Positions 24,744-35,061 of a DNA stretch of 53,152 nucleotides are shown piece by piece. The stretch is from Nephromyces sp. MM_2019. Taxonomy: Eukaryota; Apicomplexa; Aconoidasida; Nephromycida. Both the position numbers and the translations under genes were made by a program. A model generated the notes under the pieces. That model searched no databases. It was not told the DNA's origin and saw nothing but the letters and a program-made list of their open reading frames with translations. Every line of letters begins with the position of its first letter. Position 1 is the stretch's first letter. Location: the NCBI GenBank assembly GCA_015657535.1, contig JADHZB010001885.1, forward strand, positions 10,944-64,095. The letters are read 5' to 3'.

Positions 24744-25678
24744 TAAATTTAAACTAGAAAATGCGAAAAATTAGACTTCTAACTCAAATAGCAAAGTTCA
24801 AAACTCGACCTAATTCTTCCTTCAAACTTAAAGTATAGCATAATTTCAGATAAATTAAATTGTGTTTTATCTTGTGCTAAATGGAAGCTCCTTTGGGAAT
24901 TTTAAGATTTCAAAGAGTTAAGAACCCTTTGCGTCTTTCAAATAATAGAGTGTTTTGTCACATAATTTAATTTTACTTTTATAAAGTAAATCGGATATAT
25001 AATTGAATTGGTTGTTAACATATAGCTTTTCAGGACATAAAAGTATTAGCTAAGTTTTTCCTTTTTTAAAGTATTAGTTACTTATGATTATACTAAAGCT
25101 AAACTCTAGTACAAACATACATAATTGCTATTACAGCTTAATTGTATAATAATAACCATCAAAAATTTTGAAATTTATAGTAACCTTGCTTAAATTCCCG
25201 TAGTTTATATAAAATGTTTTCAAGTACAAATTCAGTTTTGGAGAAGAATCAAAATAAATTGAAAAGAATTAACAACAAAAAAAGAAATTAAAAAAGTTAT
25301 TTGATTTTTTTGGGTACTTTTTATACCAAATTTCTGTGCCATCCTGAAGCAAACAAATGTGAATATAAAGTGTAAAAATCTGAAAAACTTATACAATTTT
25401 AAATTTTTTTAGCCCTAAGCTATTTAAGGCACAGTTTAGTGCCTAAAAAGTGTATAATATGTTAAAAAGCTTACAGTTACACAGAATGCCCTAAGCTATT
25501 TAAGGCACAGTTTAGTGCCTAAAAAGTGTATAATATGTTAAAAAGCTTACAGTTACACAGAATGCAACCAATGCTGAATTGTGGTTTTAAAACAAAAATA
25601 TCAAGTTTGAATTTGACAAGTGTTAGCTAAAATAATTTTAACCCATCTGAATACGTTACATGAATCCTAAATACTCTA
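24744..25678. other. 3' flank of the CAMK-type kinase and spacer
   Basis: AT-rich sequence with no coding signal, containing the 76-bp tandem duplication listed separately. It separates the plus-strand kinase from the minus-strand block. Confidence 0.55.
25413..25564. repeat. Perfect 76-bp tandem duplication with internal hairpin
   Basis: Copy one at 25413-25488 and copy two at 25489-25564 are identical base for base. Each contains AGGCAC-AGTTTA-GTGCCT, a six-base-pair stem with a six-base loop. No open frame crosses it. Confidence 0.97.
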
Positions 25679-25876
25679 CTAAGTTACCTTAAGATATTCA
25701 ATGTTATAAAATTTCTTGTATTCAGGATCGTCATACACAGTTGGTTTCAATTTGAAAGATTCGGAATACACTGGCGCAGCCGTGCTTGGCAGTAATAGCT
25801 CGGTTCTAACAACATTGTAGCTCGATGAAAGGTCCTTAGATTTCATCATTTGTGAATGCCTATGAAGTAACTCCAT
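25679..25876 (-). CDS. Small unrecognised ORF, 65 aa
   Basis: A single-exon ORF starting MELLHRHSQMM and ending YDDPEYKKFYN then IEYLKVT. It has balanced, non-repetitive composition in a very AT-rich spacer, and the charged, aromatic C-terminus looks protein-like. No signal peptide or membrane segment is visible. It is collinear with the E2 gene about 770 bases upstream on the same strand. It could be a real small protein, the last exon of something longer, or chance. I do not recognise it. Confidence 0.35.
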   Translation of the reverse strand: MELLHRHSQMMKSKDLSSSYNVVRTELLLPSTAAPVYSESFKLKPTVYDDPEYKKFYNIEYLKVT

Positions 25877-26645
25877 TTTGAATTCAAATTTTAGCTTTTA
25901 TTGAAGGCTAATGCACTTGAAAAAAGTTTTAAAACAATTAAAAAATATTTTAATAAATTATAATGGACTGGAATTTTCAATTGGATGTCTAGTGGGTTTA
26001 ATTTTATAAAAAATTGTCGCTGTAGAATAGTTTATTTCGTCTAGAGCTAATTTTGTTTTTGTTTATAATTATTTGTGGCTTTAGTACATCGCAGATCAGT
26101 AACTGTTTTTATAATTTTGTATTATAAACAACTTGGACTAGATAAGCAAACTAGACTAAATCTTGATAGAATTACTAGTAAATCTGAAATTTGTGGCAAA
26201 AACTTATAAATCAAAATATATATATACATGATTATTTTATTAATTTTTATACTGCAAAGGAATAATCAAAAACAGTGCTATAATATATTTGAACATTCTC
26301 TCTTTTATTCAAAAGCTTGAATCAAAATATGTAGAGGTTTGCACATTGTGTAGTTTAGAGATCGACAAGTTTTTAAAAATATCTCGGTATGTAAAGAGTT
26401 AAATATAACATACAAAAGGAAAATTTTATACGATATTAGCATAAAATAATGCATATCTACTATGTAAGGTTAAAATGTTTGCATTTTAAATCAATAATAG
26501 ATCGATATATAGCTATTAAAAAAGTGGTGCTCAAAAAGTAATTAAGGTAAATTTGGATAAATTACCAAATAATAATGTTAATCCTAGTTTATAATCAAAA
26601 TTCCAGTTAAAAAGTGATTAAGTCATATAGTGGATGTGTCTTTTA
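25877..26645. other. Intergenic, 0.77 kb, no gene seen
   Basis: AT-rich spacer between the E2 stop and the small ORF. I see no repeats, RNA genes or coding ORF in it. Confidence 0.55.
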
Positions 26646-29081
26646 TTACATGTTCATCATCATAACTTCTGGCTCTTCCATCATTCTTTTCATACTAGGA
26701 GATTTAAAAATAGAAAAATTTATAAATATAAGATAAGAGTTTTGTGTCAAAGTGAATTGTGATTGTAAAAAAACTAAAATTATAAATTTTTATAAAAAAA
26801 TTATAAGGAATAAAAGAGCTTACGCTGTAGCAAAACGTGCAACTGTAGCACCGTCGCAGTGGCGATGGTCAGCAGAGAACCCCATTTCTACAATATCCTG
26901 GGCTTCCACATTTCCATTTTCGTCAAATCTAGGTAGCTTTTGTGTTCTAGAAACCGAAACTATTAAAGCCTATATCATCAAAAATAAAAGTGATTTATAA
27001 TTAATAATGAGTTTGAGGATATTGTTTATTAAACCTGTCCATCAAAGAGTAAAGCCTTAACTGAAGTTCCACCAGCAACACCAACATTTGAAATAGAGAC
27101 TGTGCCTCCAGTGAGATCTGTGGGAGATAATTTATTCATTTGGGCCTGAGAGAAAATTTATGTAGGAGTAGTAAAGTGATAAATAATTTATGTATAAACT
27201 TTTGCCTGCTCAAATAAAACATACCAAATTTTGAAGCCTTGAGAGTTCTTGTTGGATTTGAACTATGGTAAGATCTTGTACTCCTTTGATGTTAGGAACA
27301 ACTAATCCTCCAGGGGTGTCAATGGCAACACTTATGTTATGAGATCCGTAAATTGTATACTTAACAGAAAGAATTAGATTTTACTATGGAATGGCTTTAT
27401 TTATAAAAATATCTAATTCACGTACTTTTTCTCCCGATGGGTCAACTTTTGAATTCATTTGTGGATACTTGCTTAAGCAGCATGAAAGTGCCTTAATAAT
27501 AACGGGAGTAATTGTTAAATTCATTCCATATTCTTGTTGTGCAGCTTTCTTCATATTGGACCTCATTTTCAAAATCTTAGTTATGTTCATCTGTTCAGCA
27601 ATGTTTAGGTGTGGTACCTTTACATTATCTGTCATAGCCTGTTAAAAAAAAAGGTATATATTTTACATCTAGAGGGGCTTATATTTCTCAAGGACATATA
27701 CTCATCTCTGGTTATAAATTTGATATTGTAAGAAACCTTGTATAATATGGGATTTAATATAAAAATCAAATAACCTTGAACATTGCCTTAGGGAAACCCC
27801 TTAAAGGTACATCTGTATTTTCCTTCTCACTAAATTTCGGCATACTGAAAGCTGCAAAATCAGGTTTCTCTGATTGTTCTGAGTGTGATTCAGCAGGGGA
27901 TTGCGTCGTTTGTGTAGATTGAAATTTCTATCAAAAATTGAACGAGAGAAGATTTGAAATTTATAGGCCCTTTTAGGGTTTTACATAAGTTACCATAGCA
28001 TACTCTTCAATATCCGACTTTTGAATTCTACCATCCTTTCCAGTTCCAACAACTTTTGATATGTCAACATTCATCTCCTTAGCAAGACGCCTTGTTGCAG
28101 GGCTAGCTTTCTGTGTTAGATAAGAAAATTTTGTAGTTACTGAGCTACAAGGGTTTTAGATAAAAAAATACCGAGTTGTTGTCTGCTGGAGAGCTGAATA
28201 CTTGAGGGGGGGGTGGAGCACTTTCTTCTGGTTCTGCAGCCTTTTGTGGAGTTGCAGGGGCTTCTTCCATCTCTCCCTCAACTTCTAGGTCGATGAGGGG
28301 TGCTCCTATCTTGACAAGATCACCGATATTATGGTGAAGCTTTGTGATTTTTCCAGTATATCGACTAGTAATTTCAACAGCAGCCTTGTCACTTTGAACT
28401 TCACAAAGTTCTTCCATCTGGTATAGATTTGATATTTAGATCATTTTATACATAGGGAAAAATTAATTTTTAAACTATAATACCTCTTCGATATTGTCAC
28501 CAACAGACTTGTGCCATTTCATAAGTTCGGCCTCAAAAATTCCTAGCGGAGTATATTGTTAAGTGATATTTATTATAAAACCATTAATAATTATAGCTAT
28601 ACTTACCTTCTCCGATATCTGCAAGTTTGAATGAAGTAATCTTTGCTAGAAGAGTAGGAGATATATGGATCCATGCCTGTGAAATTTTGATTTGATTAGT
28701 GATAAATTACCAAGTAACATGTTAAGGAAAAGTATAAACAAAAGAAGTTCTGTTTAGCTTTACAGATATAATTTAACAGTTAAATTAGTTTTTAAGTTTT
28801 GTGGAGGAATATTGAAAAGAGCTGTCTCACCAAAGTACTGAGATTCTTATCTTATTATACAATGAAGTTAAAGGTTTTTGGAGTGTTAAAAATGCTAGTT
28901 CTATCAGTGAAACATCCCTCGAGTTTATTTTTAATCAATGTTAGTATATGAAAGAAAATACCTTATTTAATGAGGCTATGTTGGTTGAAGCATTGTGTCC
29001 TAAGATTTGCTGATGGAGTCCTCGAGAAGTTAAAATGGAGGACAACTTCTTAAATGAAGGGGAAAAAGGAGAGTACGCCAT
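26646..29081 (-). CDS. DBT: Lipoamide acyltransferase E2 of branched-chain 2-oxoacid dehydrogenase (11 exons, 472 aa)
   Basis: Mitochondrial E2 core that transfers acyl groups from lipoate to CoA in branched-chain amino-acid breakdown. Exons: 29081-28962, 28676-28607, 28542-28484, 28417-28172, 28110-27994, 27927-27775, 27638-27426, 27359-27225, 27145-27035, 26969-26824, 26694-26646. There is no acidic residue before about Asp60, fitting a presequence. The lipoyl domain starts at FKLADIGEG, with the lipoyl Lys in [10 protein letters not shown] (about 94). A Pro/Glu linker follows, then the peripheral-subunit-binding domain [16 protein letters not shown] to [11 protein letters not shown] (166-204). 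The catalytic domain begins [10 protein letters not shown] and carries [10 protein letters not shown], with active-site His (about 443) and Asp. ASHNI-like [19 protein letters not shown] matches branched-chain E2 better than pyruvate or oxoglutarate E2. Confidence 0.95.
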
Positions 29082-30692
29082 CTTAGAATTTTAGAGGAGA
29101 TATTGTTGTTCTATAAAAAGTATCAAAGAATCAATTAACTAAATAAACAGAATAAACACAAATGGGTATAATTTCCTATATTTAGACGAGAAAAAAGTTT
29201 TCTATCTTTTCCGACATTTATAGCTTGATGCTATTAAGAGTAAGTAAACTTTGAAGCTTTAAAAACTTCAATTATAGAAGTTTTACAATTCAATCCAAGG
29301 TAATTTGTATAGTAGCATAGAAAGTATGCAACACGCTCGATGGCTAGTAGTAACTAATGTAACATGTATTTGTTTGTACATAAAACAAGTACTAAAGTTT
29401 GTTAGCTCTTTCGTAGGTAAAGCTGACGTCGAGGAATCACAGTAACCTTGTTTCATTAATACAGTGGTGAGCCTGGCATTAAGTGTTTTCAAGGATCACT
29501 AAAAGAATGGCGGCTTTCTTTGTTTTGAATTTTTAGTATAAAATGCAACTTTCAAGTTACTAGCAAATGCTGAGTTAAATATATATCAATTAGCTAAGTT
29601 TGAAGTTGGCTTCAATTGTAGAATGTTACACACATTTGATCCAAACCAAGTTTTTGTAAAAATATTTATATTGCTTTTAAGTTGATGAAGTATTCAAAGT
29701 ATTACCTGATAACAAGCTTAATCAATATTAAATCAGTTTTAAAATAATCATTAAATAATTATCAAAGGGTACATTTGTTTTAACTTTTCAAGATAGGCAA
29801 TTACACGGAAAGCTACTAAGAGTAACATAAAATCATTTTAATTTTGACTACTGAATAGATTTTATAATGAAAATGAAGTTTAGCTACAAACAAACCCTTT
29901 ACAAAATTGAAAATCATACTTGATTTTCTCCCAAAAAGCCTTGCTACTATGGACTAAAATTTCTAATTTTGCCAAATAAATTTAAATTCTGCCAAATGAA
30001 TATCAAACATGTGACTGTTTTTTTGAAGTCATTTTTGGAATGATGAAGCATAGCTTACAAGAAAAAGACTGAACATTTTCTATTTTCCCAATAGACAGCT
30101 TAAAACACTTCTTTGGTGAGCTTTTAAGTTAGGTTCAAGTGTTTAAAGCTTTGTAAACAGAGGTGAAAAGACCTTTTAACTTTTTTAAACTTACTTTGGG
30201 ATAATGTGTGTATACTCTTTTTCATGCACCTGATATACTCGAACCTAGTCGTTCCAGTATCCCTAATTTTTAATGTTGAAAATATGACAAGGATATATAT
30301 TTGTTTTAATAACAATCTCATTAGAATTTCTGTTAAGATAGGTGAAATTTATGGTTAAATAAGTTATAAATAAATTGAGCAATGATGTATTACTGATTGA
30401 AATCTATATTGGAATATAATAGTATTGCGTAGTGATTGTTAAAAAATTCCTTTTAAAATTTGAAAAATGCAGTTTTCATGAAGGCAGTGTATTAATGTTC
30501 TTGTAAAGTTGTCAAAGCATGTAACTTTGACTCGAGTTGTCGTTTTGAAAAGTAAATCTCAAATAGTCTCATTTATTGCCAAGTAAGCATAGTTGAAATA
30601 TTGCAAAATTTCATAGTTGGGTCTACAGCTTCATTCCTTTTTATTCTTCACTGAACATACCAATATATGCATAATTCATAGATATTCTATGA
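29082..30692. other. Intergenic, 1.6 kb, no secure gene
   Basis: It lies between the THG1 stop and the E2 start, both minus strand. Around 29280-29520 the sequence is less AT-rich than its surroundings and holds a 69-aa minus ORF. Around 30120-30320 there is a 65-aa minus ORF. Neither has clear splice partners or a recognisable motif. GGTTCGAGT on the minus strand near 30240 resembles a tRNA T-loop, but the flanking stem does not pair. Confidence 0.5.
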
Positions 30693-32265
30693 TTAAATTG
30701 CAAGATCACTGAAGTAAGTCATCCAAAAATCTTTAGATATTAAGTCTCGATTCATTAATTTTATTTTTGGGGCTTGAGAAACCAACAATAAAGAATCGAC
30801 TTCTGTGCTTGTAGATGATGTGTCTTGTGTCTCTTTAGGAGCTCGCAATATTATGGTTCCCTTTCTGGAAAACGAAAATTGGAAACTCTGTGTGTCAAAA
30901 TTCACAATAGTGTGGAATAAATTGAAATGGTTACCTATATAATTGTGGCAAAGAGTTGTAATTTGTGTTAAACTTTGAGAATAGGAGCTCATTCTTATCG
31001 GCGGAGTTTGTTTGCTACACAATACATATATGGTTGGAAATTAAAAGCCTTTTTTGACAATTGTTTTATATTCAAGCTAAGGAATAATTAGTTGAAGTTA
31101 TGCACAATTAAAAGGGTGAATAATATGTTATAATAAAGCCAAGGTCGATTTAACATATTTATCCGAAGTATAAAATATGTAAATGAACCTACTGAAAGAT
31201 AATTGTAAGCTTCTCTCGGGCTTTTGCCGTCTTCCTTAACCAAAAACCAAAATGAAGTGTTATATAAGTTGTTGATATGACCTATTTAGAAATTGGATAC
31301 CGAAGAACAGTTGTCAAATAGAATTTAATGAGTTCTAAAACATTTTAAGATAAAGTGTGAAGCAATTAATCATATACTTAACTAATCGAAAGAAAGTATG
31401 TGTTATAAAAAATTGAAAGGTAGAAGTGATTTAAAAAAATTTATTTGTTGTTTTTTGTTGTTTATAGGCTCCTAAGGAGTTCTTACAGTCAGCTTGTCTC
31501 CATCTGAAGTAGTCCATTACATCCTGGTCAGTTGGATATGGTGTGATTCGGGCGTCAAAACTTGGTGGAAATATCATTTTGGATTCGAAATAGTTAGACC
31601 ATTTGTATACATAACTACTACTGAATAACGAGACTACAGTTGATAATATTTTGCTGTAAAAGATTTTGAAACAAATTATAAAATTAAAGTTGATCCTTAT
31701 AGAGCGTTAGTCTAAGGTGGGTTGTGTGTAAATACCTTTTACGTCGTTTCCATAGCTTTGTGGTCCGTTTAAATAAGAAACTGAAATGTAAAAATTTAGA
31801 TTTGTAATTGAATATCTTATGACTGTTTAAGTAAAGAAAAACTTCGAAAATTGTTTTAAAAGTAAAGCATGAACTGATGAATCGAAATATATGGTAGAAC
31901 TGAATATACAATTGCGTTTTGAATTAGTTATGTAATAATAAGTTAGGTATTCTATCTCCAATGGAGTGGAAGGCAGTTCTGAATGGAGTTCTCAGGAATA
32001 CGATGCATCTAATTAAAAAATAATTGTACCTGAATTCGTCCGATTGTCCATAGGCGAGAATAATATCGTCAAATTGCCTCATAATTTCTTGTGCGCTATC
32101 CACCATAAGTGAGCAAGCTCGTTTATCATTAGGTTTTTCGAATTCATGAGAGTCTGAAAAAGTACCATATGATCGTCCATCTACTCTAAGAATGAACCAG
32201 CAGTTGCTGGGTATAGGCGGATCGTCTTCATATGATTTGACATACTCGAAACTACTACAGGCCAT
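30693..32265 (-). CDS. THG1: tRNA(His) guanylyltransferase (6 exons, 262 aa)
   Basis: Adds G-1 to the 5' end of tRNA-His by 3'-5' type nucleotide addition, needed for histidyl-tRNA synthetase recognition. Exons: 32265-32030, 31780-31736, 31653-31487, 31281-31193, 31014-30935, 30864-30693. The start MACSSFEYVKSYE is followed by WFILRVDGR, placing metal ligands at Asp29 and Gly30, and by FEKPNDKRA and AYGQSDEF, with Asp76 and Glu77. All are at the positions used in human THG1. RWRQADCHINNLYNT, split across exons 3 and 4, the SADKNELLFSKFNTNYN block and the RKGTII ending complete the family order. Length is close to the usual 260-300 aa. Intron 1 contains an in-frame extension that mimics a longer ORF; the spliced path restores the KRxxKLWKRR segment. 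Confidence 0.95.
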
Positions 32266-33112
32266 TTTATTCTAAAATATTCTTAAAAAATACATTAAAA
32301 TATATTTGAAGTTGTATAAAATTCAATTATGAGCTATATCTTAAAGCCTTCGTTATTACCATTTGCTTGGAATCTAAATAAGTGGTTGAAGATTAAAAGT
32401 AGAAAAAATATAATTCTTAAGTACTCATGCTGCAGCTATATAGATGTTTATAGAGTATGGATAGTTAAATAAAGATGTAGAAACGTTAAATTTCACTCAT
32501 TATGTGGTCCACTACATTCCTGTTTCTCAAATTAAGGTTTTAATTTCCTTTTAAGCTCTCGCTTGAAAATTAAAAAATGCGAGGATTAAATCCTTAGCAG
32601 GTGAAAGTAGTTTAATAATTGTCCTTTTCATCCTTTATATTTGTAAAGTACAATTTTGAAATCTATATAGCTTATCGATTTCAGCTTACAATTAAATTGC
32701 TTTAAGGTGTTAATGTGTTAAAATCATATATCAAGTGGAATAGAGTAGAAAGCTCAACTTGTTTTATTCATAGCATACTTTCACAGTAAAATCAAATTAA
32801 TAAAAGTGTTATAGAACCACTGTCAATTACAGTAAGAAATTTATGAAAGATAGTAAATTGACACTTTTATATTTTTAGGAAATGGAATGTCTTATCTAAG
32901 GTTTATAGATTTACTTATGCTTGTTGCAAACATTTTTGAATAGGATAAATTAATTCCTTTGAATAGTTGTGTTTCAATATTAAAAAATGATACAATATCT
33001 TAGCTTTACTTTTATAAATTTTGTCAAAAAATCCATTAAAAAACTTGTTCACATTTCAAAAGCAGGAAATTTTCCCAATTGTGTAGGTAATTTGGATTTA
33101 TTGAGTTGATAG
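32266..33112. other. Intergenic, 0.85 kb, no gene seen
   Basis: AT-rich spacer between the U1-C stop and the THG1 start, both on the minus strand. I see no repeats, RNA genes or coding ORF. Confidence 0.55.
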
Positions 33113-33868
33113 TTAACTCGAATATGCGTTACCAGGTGGGGGTGGAGGTCTATAATAGGGCCCAGGTCTATTCATATTACCACCTATTAAAAATATCCAA
33201 AGTGTTAGAATTAAGTATTTTAGCATTATGAAAATAGAATTTTAGGGTTTCTGACTGACCAGCACCTATAGGCATCCCTGCCATATGCATTCCTAATGGT
33301 GGAGCGTAATTAGCCCCCATTGGTATTGGCATAGATCTTGGAGGTTGCATATATGGGCCAGGCATAGGTGGGCGCATCATTGGCCTTGTGTGGGCCATAG
33401 CCATACCTGGGATTTTATCAAATAAGAAAAAGGGTAAGTAGATTTATAATACTCTGAGCTCTCCTTTCAAAAGGATTTCTTATAAAATATAAGAGTTCCT
33501 AAATTGGAGGTAAATTCTAAAACAAGCTTTAATTTACCTGGTATTGGTGGAGCTACTGGTACTGGGATTTGTATTCCGGCGAAAACTGGTGGCTGAAAAT
33601 TTCCTTGGCGAATAAGATCTAAAGGTTAATAATTATAGTATGTTTTGAATACTATAAGAGTTCGTATGGTTTTCGATTAGAGCTAATGCTTTCGAGAATA
33701 AATTTGTTTCTAAGTATATAAAATAAGATCAGTGAAAGTGAGATATTTACTTTGATAGTATTCGACTTTTGCCCCAATATGTTTCTTCCCACTCGTATGC
33801 TGTTTGCGACCTGCCGGGGAGCTATGTGTTAGGTAGATGTCGCAGTATTCACAGTAGAATTTTGGCAT
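33113..33868 (-). CDS. SNRPC: U1 small nuclear ribonucleoprotein C (4 exons, 138 aa)
   Basis: Core U1 snRNP protein that stabilises pairing of U1 with the 5' splice site. Exons: 33868-33751, 33618-33538, 33406-33260, 33183-33113. The N-terminus [18 protein letters not shown] and what follows form the U1-C zinc finger, with Cys6, Cys9, His24 and His30 at the canonical spacing. The rest is the usual Met/Pro/Gly-rich tail, ending in a YYRPPPPPG segment. It is slightly shorter than the 159-aa human protein because the tail is shorter. It is the only splicing factor in this window. Confidence 0.96.
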
Positions 33869-35061
33869 TTCTTATTAATAGGTCAGTTGTAATGTGGATG
33901 GAGCACTTAAGTGGGTATAAAGGAAGTAATGAATCGAGTAAAGTCTTTGGTAATAGTTATTTGAGTTGCTTTATAAACTTGACTTAGGATGAAAAGGAAT
34001 ATAGCCAGTAAAGTTGCATATAAGACGACACCCTGAACTAAGGTTTACACAAGCGTGTAGTCATCATATGCCTTAAAGAAATCTTCCTAAAATTAAAGGC
34101 TAACTAATGAAAGTTAATGTATTTTTGAAAATTTTATATTTTGACCTTGGGGATTCTCAGCTATATGGGGTTGTTGATGAGGCTTTTGTTGATAACTTTT
34201 GTTGATAACTTTTGTTGATGACTTTTATAACAATATTAATAACTACTAGACTGTGCCTTGTGTGTGCTGTTGTCTAAGCTAGGCAATGTGGATTATAGTT
34301 TGAAACTTTAGTAGGGGATTCAACGCAACTCCTCAAGGCCTCGGAAATGCAATAAATTACTTTGGCAACAATTTTGCTAGAACTAAAATTGAATAAATAA
34401 AAAATTCCTAAGTTCAATATAACATGTTTTACTAAGAAATTTTGCCTAATTGAGGGTTAAGATTACTTTTAATAGAGATCTTTTGCTATTTTTATCCCTA
34501 TAACAAAATTAGTTTTTTTTACGAGTTTTGTAATCACTGTATTTTTAATTAAGGCTTGGTAAACAATTAAGTAAATTCTATGATTGATGCTAATAATTTA
34601 TAACCAAAAATGCTAACAAACTCAGCATGTTATGGCATTATAAATTTGTTAAAAAAATTGACTTATTTTTGAAGGGTCACTTTTTATTAAAATTCTTATA
34701 CTCCATTGATTTCAGCTAACTTAAACACATCTTGATTCCAAATAGAATCAGAAAAGTATATTATTAATACATTTTGCAATCGAATTTGTAAGAAAAATAA
34801 GAATACAATTGGATAAAATTTTGTGATTTTGGAAGTTGAACTCTGGAAAGCTCCAACAAATAACTAAGATAACTTTATTCAAATTTATTCTTTGAAAGTT
34901 TCATTATCCAAATTTTAATATCCCCCTAGCTTAAGTAAATACCAAAATGTTGTAACTCAAAAGAAAAATGAAATAATCCTTGGTTTTTCAAACTATTTAC
35001 CACTTATTCAACTGCTTTGAAAGAGTGAGTGGAGTTCAATTTTCATCCTAAACAGACAATG
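33869..35061. other. Intergenic, 1.2 kb, no gene seen
   Basis: Spacer between two minus-strand genes that holds the U1-C promoter side. Apart from a 13-bp tandem repeat near 34.2 kb I see no structure and no coding ORF. Confidence 0.55.
34183..34221. repeat. 13-bp tandem repeat, three copies
   Basis: CTTTTGTTGATAA occurs twice, followed by a one-base variant CTTTTGTTGATGA and a degenerate fourth start. It is about 0.3-0.4 kb upstream of the U1-C start on that gene's sense strand. Confidence 0.85.

Noticed and set aside
26752..27000. 82-aa plus ORF
   Set aside because: Antisense shadow of E2 exon 10, which carries the HRHCDG active site on the minus strand.
30210..30260. Possible tRNA on the minus strand (GGTTCGAGT)
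   Set aside because: The T-loop-like word is present but the T-stem does not pair and no acceptor stem can be formed.
31924..32029. C-terminal extension of THG1 exon 1
   Set aside because: It is intron read-through; splicing at 32030 to 31780 gives the conserved KRxxKLWKRR segment.
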